DNA of 64,000 nucleotides from Paraconiothyrium sp. Pb-2020 (GCA_022419385.1 JAJUBI010000007.1:1707768-1771767); one strand, 5' to 3'; positions 34,539 through 46,962 are shown, counted from the first letter of the stretch. Numbers and translations are program-made. Notes: generated from the letters alone by a model not told the origin.

Positions 34539-35220
34539 GTGGTGACTGCACGCGGTAGACGACGTGTCACGATTACGACTGCACGAATTAGACATTACAT
34601 GCGATATACGATTAGACGTCCAGACTTGCAGAAAAGATAACATGGATATTGAAGCGATTCGGTTCGTCTATGTCGAACCCCATACGTATTTTGTTCCTCA
34701 TCATTATGTGCACCAAACGCCCACTCCCTACACCATGCAGCCAACCATGGCCGATTGTCCGACATCATTAACAATTAACAAACCCGAAACAAAGCGACCT
34801 TCATGCGACGAGCTCGCGAAAGCAGCTGGCTGGTATTCCGTATATGACAATAAATGTGGAATGACGTCGTAGCTCATCAACCAGCGCACAGCGTACTGGT
34901 ACAGCTGAGAGTGATAGTCTGGCATAGCGAAGCCGTTCCGCTGCTCCAAACAAGGGGGACAGCGGCATGCGAAAAATTCGTGAAGTGAACCTGTAGCTCC
35001 AAGGTTTGCAAGCCCTCGACGACGAACAGATGTAAAGAGAAAAACCACGACTGATGAAAGCAAAGGCTAGCACAGGAAAGCAGGATTACCCAAAGTATGA
35101 ACATGCTCAGTGTAATACATATTTTTGGGCGCCTTGGGATGGGGAAAGGGTATCTCTTTTGTTTTTCAAGCCATGGTCACGGCCGTGATATGCGAAAAGA
35201 CTTGCGTTTCACAGGAAATG
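34539..35220. other. Intergenic between convergent fmn1 and acuK
   Basis: The 3' flanks of two convergent genes. Nothing else is supported. Confidence 0.5.
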
Positions 35221-37426
35221 TTATTGCGTTGCGCCCAGAACAGGCATAATCTAGTAGCGAAGGTCAGCAACATATTGATCAGGAAGGATGCACTGAAACA
35301 TGACTTACCTGGAATGCAACCAACATGGGCATATCGAAGTTGTCCCTCTTGATATGCCACATAATCATGCTATCAATGAGCCCATTGTGCGCTCCTAGAC
35401 TCTTCATCGCCTCTCCACGGTGAATGGTGCCATCTTCCTGTTTCACAAGCGGCTCATGCTTGAGTCTGTCGCCATGCTTTCCGCGGGGTCGCTCCGCCTC
35501 GCGCACCAGGTCCTCATTAGTCTGATAGCGCAGGAAGTTCACGCGACGATGACCTCTGCCCAGCGGATCAGCTGTTGCAAGGTTTGCGAAATCTGCCAGA
35601 TATTCTACCGCCGACGGCTCATCCAGAAGCTCGACAATATTGACAGGGTATGGACCCACCTCAGGCTCTTGGCCTGGTAGAGTGGGCGTGGTGCTGTTTT
35701 GACTGGAGAGTCCGCTGTCATTGGAGCGCTGTTGACTGCTGCCCAAGTTTGCGTTCAGATTCGGCTCTGTCCCTAGCAGCACTTCTCTTTTCCACCCGGT
35801 CAGAATCTCAAACTCTTTATTCGTACCCACGACTTCGCCCGTGCGACGCACGATCAGAGACGGCGTACCCACCTCGCCGAAACATTCGAGCATGGATATC
35901 AAAGAGCGCTGCAAGTTCTTTTCCGCATGAATAAGGTCATCGCTATCAAGATGAGAAGCGTTGATCAACAGAGAAGGCCTGAAGAGACCCAGGGACGTTC
36001 GAACTCTGTCCTGATTTTTCCTGGAAAACCTTCTGCCGCACGCAACGACTAAGCGATGATGCGCAGATGGGTAATTGTAAGGCTTAGTGACCTTCTCGTA
36101 GATGAGTTTAGATTGTCGCTTTCGACCTGCATTAGGATGCATTTGGTATAGCGGCCCTACAGGTGGACGGGTTTCTTGGTGCGGACGATGTGCTGTAGGA
36201 GAGCCCCGTGACTGCGGCTGGCCCACGTTCGCAAAGAATGTCGCGGCAGAGAGAGGGTTCTCGTTATCATAGCCGGTATTGTAATCCTGGGATGCAGGGC
36301 TAGCGCTCGATAAACTCGATGGCCCGCCCTGGCCAATCGCGTAAGCCATTGGGCCCCCATTGATGCTGTCATGTCGATCCATAGTAACAGGGGTGTTGTT
36401 TGGTGTGTGGACTTGAAGGCTACCATGCCGTGAGTGTTGCCATTCAGCTTGCGGGATACTGTCTTGACCGAACGACACATGAGCAGGCAAGCCGTGAGCT
36501 TCAGCGTATGCCGCAGAAGCCATTGTACCGCTATACACATGTGCGGCCTGATTCATAGGGTTTTCATTGGTCGGCCCGTCTACAGCTTGTGACATGTGGC
36601 CGAGCATCCCAAGCTCCAAAGCGCCATAATGGTTCCCAAAGTTCAGGCTTGAGATGTCAAAATTGAACAGTCCCGGATCACTGGGATCGAAGAGAGGGCC
36701 GCCAAATTGCGTCATTTGTGAGGGTGTGCCTTGCGAGACAGGTGCAGGAGCAGCAGCCATTACAGCTTGGGTGTTCTGGCCGTACTGAGGCGATATGGGA
36801 GCCTGAGAATGGTTGTAAGATGGGTCTTGCACCGGTACAGCTTGGTTTGGACTAGTATTCTGGGTGTAGTAGGTGGTGGAAGGCGCTTGTGTAAAGTAGC
36901 CTCCTTGCTGGGCCACAGCCACTGCTTCCTGGCTGTGGGTAGGCACTGGGACTGGACGGTTGCCGTTCATGTGAGGATAATGGCCGCCCACGCCAGGCAT
37001 GAGGGCTCCGTCTGGTGCATCATGAAGGTACTTGGCCTTCTTGCGAACACCATCCATGCAGTGGTCCTGCAAACCGCGCTTGATACAGCGCTGGCACGGC
37101 CGCTCGTCGCCTGGCGCTTTCAGTACGCAGTCTTGGTAGGATTGTCTCTGCAATGCTGCAAAAGATTCGAGGAGTGTTCACTCACCACAGGTCAGATGGG
37201 CACGTTGGCAGGCAAAGCAGGCACGGCGGGCTTTCTTGCGGCGGGGTCGCGTAGGGTCCTTTGCGTTTGACTTTGCAGTGCCGTTAGGCTTCCTCTCTGG
37301 GGAATGGTCGCCAGAGCGCGGCTCCGTCTTCTGCTCGGCTGTCATGTCGATGTCGCCGTTCTCACTCCCTTCAGGGCCGCTGTACTCGGGCGAGGGCGAT
37401 GCATCTTCTGGGTCTGGGGAGGACAT
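35221..37426 (-). CDS. acuK: Transcription activator of gluconeogenesis AcuK
   Basis: Exons 37426-37186, 37110-35309 and probably 35250-35221 give 690 residues. The Zn2Cys6 cluster is complete: C70, C73, C80, C86, C89, C97 ([20 protein letters not shown]), preceded by a basic RPRRKKARR run and followed by DGVRKKAKYLHDAP, diagnostic of AcuK/ERT1. The middle is Gln/Pro/Ser-rich. A PAS-like domain near the C-terminus (about 450-640; SLIVRRTGEVVGTNKEFEILTGW, DNFDMPMLVAF) completes the family architecture. AcuK with AcuM activates PEP carboxykinase and fructose-1,6-bisphosphatase genes on gluconeogenic carbon. The last ten-codon exon is less certain; without it the frame ends at 35279. Two CreA-type motifs lie in the upstream region. 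Confidence 0.94.
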
Positions 37427-39033
37427 GGTCCCTAATATTGCCTCTGCGGTGCTCTTGCACTACGTACGTGGGCACGGATGTCGGGCCAATGCTCTCAAAG
37501 GCAGTGGAAAGCGTCTTGGGCGCTCAGACGCACGTTTTCTCAGCGTGCAGCCGTCAGAGCAGTGCTGGGGGCGTCCCGGGACAACGGCTCAGCCAATGCG
37601 TGGCGGGCACACACGGGGCGGCGTCCCAGCTGCGTGTTTCGAGAATGCGATCACGCGTGCGCTGGCTTGCTCGGACGGGCGCTGCCGTAACACGGACGCC
37701 ACTCCAATGGCTGCGCGCAGGCTGCTGTGGCCCAGACTCGAGGTGCTGCTCGAGGCAGAGGGACGGCGCTGGACCTGGAAGCGCGGACGGGTGGTGAAGA
37801 GGGCTCGGTAGTGCTGCTACGGCCATGCAATCGCGGGGGTGCGGTCGGGCGCGCAGCCGCATCGTGCCTTTGGCAGGTCTCTTGGTCTACCACGGCGCCA
37901 TTGCACGCGGCTGGCGGGGGGTGGGGTCTCTTGCGGTGCCTCTCCAGGCGTCTCTGGGGCTTGCTGAGGGCGGATCAGCGCGGTGGGTGCGTCTGCGCAG
38001 TCGTGGTGGGAGACGCTGTGGGACGGCGCTTGCGAGGGCTGTGCGGCCGAGCGGACCTGTTCAGCGGACGTCGTCTGGAAGCGGCGGCGATGGCGGCAGT
38101 GGCAGGCGCGGGTTGGACGGGCGGCGGGGCGACTGCAGGCTGGGCTCGGTCTCGTCGAGGAGAGGCTGTCGTGTGTGCGTGTGAAGACGACGGCGCGCAT
38201 CCCCGCAATGCCTGCAAAAAGACCAAGCTACCGCGAGCCCTCGGCTACCCACCCATCGTCCATGGGCTCATTGGCGCCCCGTCCCTCGGATTCCCGACGA
38301 CGAATCCTGGGGCGCCCTCAGATCAGATGCCAGATCGAACCTACACGCCGCATGCTATGGCTTGCTGCTCCCCGCCGCATCACTGTTGCTTCTGCGGCAT
38401 GCGAACCCTTCTCCTAGGCCAGACCCGCCCGGCCGCCCTGCCCGTGGCCAGTGACAACGGCCTGGGACGGCACAAGCACCTGTCACAACGTCGCCCTCGC
38501 GCCCCGGCACATGGCACTCCAAAAGCAAAAGGCCTCATCTCATGCCCTCACGGACGAGCTAGCCCGGTCCTGCACTCATCTGCGGGCGTGCATGGCAACG
38601 GATGCTCCTGGCCTTGGCACGCCCGCGCCATTCGCTGTGCAGCACCTCGCAACGCCCTGTACCACCGTACATCATCATTCCATGCTGCTGCCCTCGACGC
38701 TGGCGAGAGACATGTGCGCCCTCGTCGCTGCCCACCACGTTCCCTCGCCCCGGCGCTCAGTCCCTCCCCAGTTGTGTCATCCGCAACCGCCTCGCCGTCC
38801 TGTGTCCCCTCTACCCTGAGAGCTGGCGTGGCTTCCCTCGTGGCGCCCAAGTCTCGTTGCACAAGGGCCCGCCCACCCTGCTTCAGGTGCCTCACGTGCG
38901 CGCGCAGAAAAGACAAAAACTTGCACATTCAATAAACATCAAGGCATGCAAATGCTGTGCAACCATCCTCTATAATTAGGCCCTTTCCACCAGTCGAATC
39001 CGCCACACGCCTCAACCACATTGCTCTGCGACT
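37427..39033. other. Intergenic, 1.6 kb GC-rich acuK upstream region
   Basis: Very GC-rich from 37430 to 38330, with several long open frames in different phases (for example + strand 37727-38935) that are low-complexity and mutually overlapping; these are compositional, not genes. It includes CreA-like sites listed separately. Confidence 0.55.
37914..37926 (+). promoter_or_regulatory. Paired CreA-type SYGGRG motifs upstream of acuK
   Basis: GCGGGG (37914-37919) and GTGGGG (37921-37926) match SYGGRG and lie one base apart in tandem, about 490 bp upstream of the acuK start. Adjacent CreA sites are characteristic of functional carbon-repression targets in Aspergillus. The GC richness of the region raises the chance expectation. 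Confidence 0.3.
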
Positions 39034-42000
39034 CTACCCTGACGCGAAGCGACTGCTGCCCCTGAGTCTCTTGCCGAATCGAAAGAAGAGGATTGGGAAT
39101 CTGCAGTACACCGCGGTTAGTGATATCCACGACCGAGCTGTCGGGCTCCCTCTTACGGTGCCATGACAAGGGCCAGAAAGGCTAGCAGTGTCGTCGCCCA
39201 CTGGTAGCCGAGATCTACCTGATCAGTGACCGCCTTTTCATCGTTGCTGCGTGGTTTCAACTCACTGTTGTACATCTGAACACCGAACAGAGGGAACGCC
39301 GCGGCAAAGTACGACCGCGCAAAGCTGTTGGCTGCGAGCGCGCTCGCAGCGTACAGTGGGTACTGTCGTCCGTCATGTCAGTCCTTTTCCAGCCATGTCC
39401 GATGTCGGCCAACTTACAGCTTCGACCAAGAAGGTAAACACTCCAGAGAAGACCCAGATGACGCTACGTCAGAGAAAAGCGGTCAGCATCTCGTCTACTC
39501 ATGACACCTGCATGAACCGAAAAGGGGAAACCAACCCTGTTCCAAAGATGCCGGAGAAAACAATGGGGACTATAACACGACAGATGATCAGCTATTATTA
39601 CGACTCGACATTCGTGCGCCTTGCTGCGTACCTATCCAATGCACCTACCGGCCGCAATGTCATTAGCAATCCGAGGCAAGCCAGTTTATCGCTTCACTGC
39701 TTACCGAAGCATACGTGGTCCACCCAAACCCTGCGTGGCATAACCATCAATATCTTGTGTAGACGTCAAAGGTCTGCAAAAGCTTACCGAATAGTGACAG
39801 AGGGACCAAAAAGGCCCCGCAGATTGTAGCGGGGAGCCGAAATTCTGGTTCACTCACACCCCCTTGCGCTTCGCTGCGCTGTACGAGTCTGTCGTACCTC
39901 CTTCGCCAGAACAGATCGCTCGTGATCCCGGCCAGCATGCCCACGAAGAGCCCGAGAAAGGCAAGTCCCGTCTGCGATACGGTGAAGCCGTGATTGTTCT
40001 GGAAGACCAAAGGGAAGGCCCCAAAGAACACTAACCGAGGTTGCACAGTCAGCCTATGTAACTTGTCCAGATCGAGTAAACATGTTGAGACATGCTTAAG
40101 CGTGGACCGCCCATTAAGTGTAGCGACCCGTTGGTTGCCATCATTCCAAGTCACATGAGATAGAAGGGCAAAACAAGGACTTGCTTACAGTATAGGATTC
40201 CCAACAATATCGCGCTGAGGATACAAAGGTTGAGACACTGGAGCACGGCATTAGTCCACCAATCACCATCCCAGTCAATCTGCTTCTACCCACCATTGGC
40301 TCGAAGAAGAGCAGTTGAAACGGCCTGATGCATGACCACAACACCGTCTTTGCGATCGACCTCGATAGTTTCTCTATTGGCGCTATCCAATCTGGATTAC
40401 CGGTCTCCTTTCGCAGGCGGATCGCTTTATTGCGAAGAAGTACTGGGTGGTATGTCTCAGGCACGAAAAGCACTATCAATGCAAGCTACAGCCGTGTCAG
40501 TATACATATTTTGTCAAGCCACAGGCATTTCAAGCCTCACCTGGACTGCAGACCAGATCATCAAAACGTAGAAGCACCACCTAGCCAAAAGTTAACACAC
40601 CGCTCTTTTGGTGTCTGCGCCAAATAGATTGATCGCAAGACATGCGTATCCGAGTACTTGGCTAGATCATCTAAGATCCATATTACTCGATATTGATGCG
40701 TTTCTAATCGTCACGCCCAAGCATGCAAGATCTTTCAGGGTATATACCCCGATTCTGCTTACCTCCACGTCGTATGCTGCACGATGAAGCCACCCATCTA
40801 CAATGCCGCGGGAGTCAGTCAGTGGTGATCTCACAGACGAGAATGGATGCTTGTTTACCAAGGGTCCAACCTCAGGACCGATAAATGGACTGGCTGTATA
40901 GACCATCATCGGTGCCGAGAGTTCCTGCACACGAACAGTGATTAGCACCAGGCACATGAGGTGCTTGCATAAGAGGTGCATATGAGAAGGACCAGACTAA
41001 CGTGTTTCGCAAACATGTCTCCCACGGTGCCGCCAGCCACACTCAAGAACGCACTTCCTGCCAATCCGTCGAGGAAGCGTGCCACGAGCATGGTCTGGAT
41101 ATTATGCGCAAACGCGCACGGGATAGTGAATATGAAGAAGAAGGTGAATGAGCATATGTAGATAGGCCGACGACCATAGAACTGTAGCCACGCACGCAGT
41201 CAGCACGTTGAGCAGCTGCGACTTGGAGTGGGCCATCCAGCCCAATATGCAGGGCCACTGCGCTCTTCTCCTTCGGCGGACATACGAACCTCAGACAAGG
41301 GACTCAGTATCATGGGGCCTGTCCCGAGCCCAGCCACGAACAGGCTCAGACCCAGCGTGCATACCAATCGACTCGTCCCAAACGCTGGCATCAGCTGACT
41401 ATACGTCGACGTATACAGCGAACTCGTACATGTCCTATGCAACCATTTTAGCTTAGTCCAGGCCAGTCCACCTCAGCCCAATTGGTCTATGCAGGTGGAC
41501 CACAGCCTATATTACTTTCCTGCAGTAATATGTGATAACGACTAGGGTAGGGTACTTACACACAAAGGGAACTCGCGCTGACGATGAGCACGATGCACCA
41601 GCGTCGTAGTGTTGTCATGCTGCGTGGGTTCATTGGATCTGCGTCGCCCCCTTCCCAACGAACGAGATAGGGATCAGCGGACGCACTTCCTCCCGTCGAA
41701 CCGCTGGAGTTGTTCGGCTTTTCATCCTCGTCGTTCAACGTGTAGCCGTCTGCGCCGGCCCGAGAATGATGCGATCTGATGCTACGCAGACTTTTGGCAT
41801 TGGTCTGGGTGGTGGAGAGTCCCGGGCGCGCCGAGTCCGCCGTGGGCGAACGGGTGACTGCCACCTCTTCGATTTCGCGACCCTCTGCACTGAGTCCAAG
41901 CCTATCCCCGAGAAAGCCACCTCCTATCTTCTTCTCCTCATCGTGTGCAGTCGTGAAGTCCTCTCTCTTATCCGAACATAGCGACGACCTGCCCGATGCG

Positions 42001-42047
42001 TCACCACTTCGCACTGTGCTCTCGCTGCGCCTTGATTGGTGGCCCAT
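39034..42047 (-). CDS. MFS drug/polyamine-type transporter, 16 exons
   Basis: Exons: 42047-41560, 41434-41290, 41181-41002, 40924-40859, 40797-40763, 40580-40541, 40485-40294, 40237-40189, 40030-39788, 39730-39705, 39644-39632, 39569-39536, 39463-39418, 39362-39266, 39214-39157, 39100-39034; 592 residues. A long acidic/Ser cytoplasmic N-terminus (about 1-145) precedes 12 transmembrane helices. DHA1-family motifs are seen: DPMNPRSM before TM1, GLGTGPMILSPLSEFYGRRPIY (TM2-loop), FLSVAGGTVGDMF, GPEVGPLMGGF (motif C), LFVPETYHPVLL, and FGWTTYASVHWIVPI. Relatives (Flu1, Tpo1, Cyhr types) export drugs or polyamines by proton antiport. Every junction keeps frame, including a 13-nt exon, which is strong support for the model. 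Confidence 0.9.
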
Positions 42048-43172
42048 TTTTCCTATACTCTTTCTCTTTCAAAGTGCGACTTTTCTTGACCTGACGGACC
42101 TCTAGCCACGCGTCATCCTCCCTTGATATCTATCAGGACCTCTCGCTTTGCCGTCGACGTTGGATTAAAAATTAACCACTCTGCTAGCTTCGTCAAGCCC
42201 CCACTCGGAAATATCTCGCGCGAGCCGGTTTGCCGCGTATCTGGATGACCAAGCCGGTCGTCATCAGGAGTGCCATCCTGGAGGTAGATCATGCGAGCCG
42301 CAAGTATAGCAGAAGCCGACGGTACTGGCATCCTCGTGTGTCTCTCAGGCACGCAATGATTGCGCCATCCATCGCAGCTCTCAAATCTCGAGCCCCTGAT
42401 CTTTTGCGCCTGATGCGCGAGCACACATGGCAAAGGTGGGTGGCGTTGCCGTCCACCGGTTGAATATTGCCGATGTTGGAGTTATTCCCGTAGTAGCTAG
42501 GGCCAGAGTGTCTGGCCGTCTGCGCGCAGACCGACAATTGCAAGTTAGGTATAAGACGACATATGTAATGGATTTCGGTGCGTACAAGGAGTACGGGCGA
42601 GTACTTACACATTGTGTCTGGGTTGGTATAAGGAAATTTTGGATGATCGATTGTACACGGGCAGCGGATATGTTCCTCGAGACAAGTGAAGAATGTTTTG
42701 GACCGTGGCGGAAGACCAGCAATACTGTTCGCAGCATAGATGCAGGGCTTGATTGTTCATTATGATCAACCCAGTGAATACTTGAACTTCGCAGCTTTCT
42801 ATGTGCCATTGGTTGAACCATATTTCGTGTACATTAGAGGATTGAAGTCCTTTGCATTTTCCAATTACAACTGACCGCTCGAGAAGATTGCTCGGAGACT
42901 CCACAGTCGCAAGTCACGAAACAAGGAACAACAGAGACAACGTATTCCTAGACAAGATGATCTTGTCTCGGTGGATATCATTCCAGCCCCCGCTTCCTTT
43001 TCTCCTGGTTAGCATCGGATGATATATACATGAACTATGTTACGACGACAAGCTCCACCATGGGCGTGTATCTAGCTCTAATACTCCGTCCCCTTCTATC
43101 ACGCACAGGTACACGAAGCAAGCTATGCTCCTTTGCAATCCGCCTGCTAGCTGCTCATTAGAAGCAGCCCTC
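42048..43172. other. Intergenic, 1.1 kb
   Basis: The MFS promoter and the 3' flank of the next gene. Frames on both strands (such as - strand 42821-42381) lack family features. No RNA gene is recognised. Confidence 0.5.
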
Positions 43173-43987
43173 CTACTTCAACAATTTTCTTGTGGCAGTC
43201 TCCATCCACAACTTTGTGTACAGTCTATGCGCAAACTGGAACCTCCACGGCAATGGCTCCGTATTCTTGCCGTCGGGGGTGGTGTTCACGAATACGCTCT
43301 TCAAGTGAAATGTCGCGGTCTGCTTCTCCTGATCGGTAGTGACCTCCATCGAGAACAAGCCGTCGCTCGGTCGGTGGTCTTTGTTTAGCGGAGAGTCACC
43401 GCATCGCACGATCACCTGATGAGTCAAGTCAGTCCTGTCTTCTTACCCAACTTGCCCATGCCACCTATTAAGGTGCATGCGTATGCGCGAGAGCGTACCT
43501 TCTCCGGCGTATGTTCCACCACCTCGAAATGGTCCGTTATCTTTGTCCCTATCGCATAGTTGCTCTCGGCCAATTCTCTCCGGTCCCAAAGATTGTCCTC
43601 GCGATTCTCCAGCGCACGATACTTCTTCTCTAGATATCTCCTTTGGTACGCATAGCCTAGGCCACTCCACACGCCCCTGCAGAAGTCGGTGGTCAGTTTA
43701 CTTTGATCCGTCTCCTTGAGCTTCGCCAGCGGAATGGTTTTCACGGCATGGTCGATGCAGACTGGTGGGTTCCCGGAGGGATTGTGATTCCTGAACACAG
43801 GCGTCGAGAGGTCGTCGTGGCTGGCGTCGTATGGTACAAAGGTAGTGCCGCGCGAGTAGAAGGAGAAGCCTGCGTAGCCCAGGACGAAGTTGGTTGCGCC
43901 AGCGCCGACCAGTCCCAGCGCAATGCCGAGGACGCGTTTGCCGGGAGGAAGCTTCTTAAGCTGTGGAGGAGGAGCGATTGTGTTCAT
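43173..43987 (-). CDS. Conserved hypothetical protein with one N-terminal membrane segment
   Basis: Two exons, 43987-43499 and 43415-43173, give 243 residues. I do not recognise the family. One hydrophobic segment near residues 20-40 (GIALGLVGAGATNFVLGYAGF) follows a Pro/Lys N-terminus, so the protein is probably anchored in a membrane, perhaps mitochondrial. The rest is soluble and mixed alpha/beta. Recurrent features are PPVCIDHAVKTIPLAKL, FCRGVWSGLGYAYQRRYLEKKYR, HFEVVEHTPEKVIVRCGDSP and a final WRFQFAHRLYTKLWMETATRKLL. The DHAVKTIPL and HFEVVEHTP segments resemble the ligand-barrel style of polyketide-modifying proteins of fungi, but this is only an impression. A TTG codon 12 nt upstream is not a likely start. 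Confidence 0.8.
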
Positions 43988-44224
43988 GGCGGTGGGCAAT
44001 TGGGCACTGTGCGCGAGGAGGATGACAATGGCGAGCGTGTCGAAAGTTCACCATCGGTTGGAGCTTGGGCCGCGTCGGCGTTTGATGGTCGGTATTTCTC
44101 TCCCGATACGGTTCGACATAATCGGCAACCCGAGCCTCGGCTCAATGGCAGAGTACGAAGGTAATATAGCAGATAAAATCATTGAATCATTCACATTCTA
44201 ATACTTGTTACTCTGCGCATGTTC

Positions 44225-45419
44225 TTACTGATAGACCCAAAACCCTCCAAACTCCCAGTAGGCTTGCTCAAAATCCTGGGCCCGAGTCGCCACATAATCA
44301 CTACACGTCCCTGTACACATCGGGTTGCTACCGAAGATAGTCTTCTGTCCTGCCCAGTCGCCACAAAGACCGATGTTTGCAATAATTGACAAATTCCCGA
44401 AATGGCTGCCAATGTCGCATTCAAGATTTGGAAAATCAGCGAGGGCTTCACCCCACGTTGACGGATCGGGCTTTTGCTCAGTGATGTCTGATGGGGTCGA
44501 AGTGCGATTGAATAGCCCACACGCGAATAACCTTCAAGCGCAACTCGAGCGCGTAAACGCCTCCTCCGTTGGCGTTGAACGCTTCGCCGAATGAGTAGGT
44601 GGGACCTGTTACGCCGCAGCCGACGTTATAGTTGGTTGCGTTATGGCAGTCATATGCCAGAACTTCGCCCGTCTGCTTTCTGCGCCTGTGCTTGCCAATC
44701 TTGCAGCCGTCCGTTGTGTGTAGCGTCATCTGATTACCCGTATCGCCCATATTTACGGATTCTACCACGTCGATCTCTCCGTGGTCTGGCCAATTGTAAG
44801 TGTCGGTCAACCATATAGCGGGCCAAGTCGCACATCCGTATGGCGAGTGTACAACGTCAAATATGAAAAGGCCTGTGTCGTATGTTTTCCTTGAAGTAAT
44901 GCGAACACTCCGTCGGCCGGTAGTGGCATTCTTATCTTCCGCGTCTACGCGGAGTATGACTGTCCCATCCTTCGAAAGCGAGTTCGGAGGAGCCGGTGAA
45001 GTAAATTTAGTAAGATTGTGCAATTTCGATCCTTCAGAATCGACATAATGGACGAAACCATGCGTCGGATCGTAGCCGGTAAAGTAATCAAACTCATCGA
45101 AGAACGTACTTCCTGCATCTAATGCTTCCGTTAGTTTCTATCGACTCTTTTGAGTGGAGGAGTACCAACATGTATCCTTTAATTTGTAGTCGAGTTTGTA
45201 GTAATTCGGGTAAGCCGTCGCCCGCGCGCCCAGCACGCCTCCAACCACCGCTACTACTACGACTACAATAGTTATCACGCCCACACCGATCCACGTAACT
45301 AGAGTCCAACTGCGAGGATCCCATCTCGATAATTGTCGTTGCCGTTCTGGAAGTTGTGGCGAGCTCGGCTCACGCTTCAACGAGGCGGCCGGTTGCTTCT
45401 CTGCGACATTTGAAGGCAT
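44225..45419 (-). pseudogene. Membrane-anchored GH16 glucanase with a one-base frameshift
   Basis: Exons 45419-45170 and 45118-44225. The protein has a cytoplasmic Pro/Arg-rich N-terminus, a single strongly hydrophobic anchor (about 43-65, GVGVITIVVVVVAVVGGVLGA), then a GH16 domain: FFDEFDYFTGYDPTHGFVHYV, WPAIWLTD, and the catalytic GEIDVVE motif intact. Such enzymes act on beta-1,3(1,4)-glucans or transfer wall glucan. Total coding length is 1144 nt, one over a multiple of three. The first frame ends at RHH-stop soon after VIRVW. Skipping one base in the CCC at 44516-44518 restores LFNRTSTPSDIT, PSTWGEALADFPN and the family ending CSDYVATRAQDF, AYWEFGGFWVYQ. It is either a recent null allele or a sequencing error; restored length would be 380 residues. 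Confidence 0.87.
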
Positions 45420-46337
45420 TGCAAAGTGAGATTACCTCGCTGGCACTAGCGTAGCGGTACAAGTCACAGCTAGAAGCCGAAGATCAGGTTCCGCGACTTC
45501 TACGTCGTGTATCCTAGGATGGTGCCGGCACTCAAATTTTGGGGGTAGAGCAACGACTGAGCAGAAAGAGCATATCGTTCGGCAAGACGGATGATAGATA
45601 GCTTTGACAAGGGATGGAATGTACTTCGTGAGGGCGGGAGTGATGTCGTCACTACGGTAAGTCGCACAGGAAGTGGCTCTGATACATATCGATAACGAAG
45701 GAATGCTGAGAAAGGTACAACCCTCGGCATAGAAGGTGCAGTTTGGGACATGAAATGAGGAAAACGCGACGCCCGACATGTGCCTGCGCACATTTGATCC
45801 GCTAGCGATACGTTGGGTGTCGCAAGCACCTCACATGGCTCCACTGGCAAGGTCCTCCGACTCGAGATCTGTTGAGTACATGTGGAAACGACACTTGTTT
45901 CGGTGCAGCGGACGCGTCAGATGTGGTGTGGTCTTGGACACATATTTCCTGCGTAATCTGAGCAACCGAGACATCATCTCAACATCGTAATTGCATGCAA
46001 AGCTGGTAAACCTCAGCGAATCGAGATAGTGAACGGTGGGCACATGCAGTGGTTAGTTGCTATGCGAGACCCCCGCGTGTCGATCCAAGGCGAAGTGGAA
46101 TGAAGTGTGGCTACCATTCCACTTGAGCCAAGCAGAGCACAAGAAGAAATGCTCTTGACGATGAACTGGAGATGGAGGAGGGATATAGAGCCCACACGTA
46201 GACTAGTGAGAAGATCTGCGCCACAGCGGCCACGGCCGCATCCACCGGAGCTAGGTAGCGCCCGCCTTATCGATAACATCCCACCTGCCAAAAAGTTCGT
46301 GCAGCGAAGCCTCGACCAAACACTCTTGGCAGTAATT
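45420..46337. other. Divergent promoter region GH16 / tsr2
   Basis: A 0.9-kb spacer. The tsr2 frame is open for another 77 codons upstream (ATG at 46107), but that extension is not family-like. Nothing else is seen. Confidence 0.5.
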
Positions 46338-46962
46338 ATGGCAACATCCTCAGCCTCCACCGTGCTCTCTGGTAAGTACATGTTCTACCCCTCATTGGCA
46401 TAGCTAATAAGCTACAGAGCAGCAACAGGCCAAATTCGATTTGGGCATTTGGTACACGCTCTTCAACTGGCCCACCCTCACCGTCGCCGTCCAGAACCAA
46501 TGGGGCGGGCCCGACTCCTCAGACAAACGCGACTGGCTCGCCGGCGCAGTCTCTGATCTGTTCTCTTCCGAGCCTCTCACCGACCAAGAAGATATCGAAG
46601 TCATGCTGCTCCAGGTCCTCGAAGATGAATTTGGCACGCGGCTGGAAGACGAGACTGAGGTGGGCGTGGCGCGCGACATCATGGCGATAAGGATTGAGGT
46701 GCAAGAGGGCGTTTTCGCGACCGTCGATGCGCTAGAGCAGAGGTGGCAGAGCAGGAAAGGTAAGGAAGTCAGCACAGGGAGTGTGCAGGTCAAGGAGGTG
46801 GAGCAAGAAGGGGAATGGGATAGTGTCGATGAGGAGACCGATGACGACGAGGATGAGGTTATGAGGGATCCGCCTGCTGCGGCGGCACCGCCCAAGGAGA
46901 AGCCAGCGCCTGAGGTGGATGAGGACGGGTTCACAAAGGTGGTGGGAAAGAAGAGGAGGTGA
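46338..46962 (+). CDS. tsr2: Pre-rRNA-processing protein TSR2 (eS26 escortin)
   Basis: Exons 46338-46371 and 46418-46962 give 192 residues. The WGG domain is clear: FDLGIWYTLFNWPTLTVAV, QNQWGGPDS and DWLAGAVSDLF, then an EDIEVMLLQVLEDEF helix. An acidic stretch (DEETDDDEDE, about 148-160) and the conserved DEDGFTKVVGKKRR end complete the family architecture. Tsr2 releases eS26 from its importin and delivers it to pre-40S ribosomes in the nucleus. The intron (46 nt) interrupts codon 12. Confidence 0.94.

Noticed and set aside
37727..38935. Plus-strand open frame of 402 codons upstream of acuK
   Set aside because: Composition-driven frame in a GC-rich promoter, overlapped by several equally long frames in other phases, with no family motif.
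42381..42821. Minus-strand 146-codon frame upstream of the MFS gene
   Set aside because: No recognisable motif and inconsistent with any splice model; probably promoter sequence.
46107..46337. In-frame 77-codon extension of TSR2
   Set aside because: The conserved TSR2 N-terminus begins a few residues before FDLGIWY; the extension is Arg-rich and not family-like.
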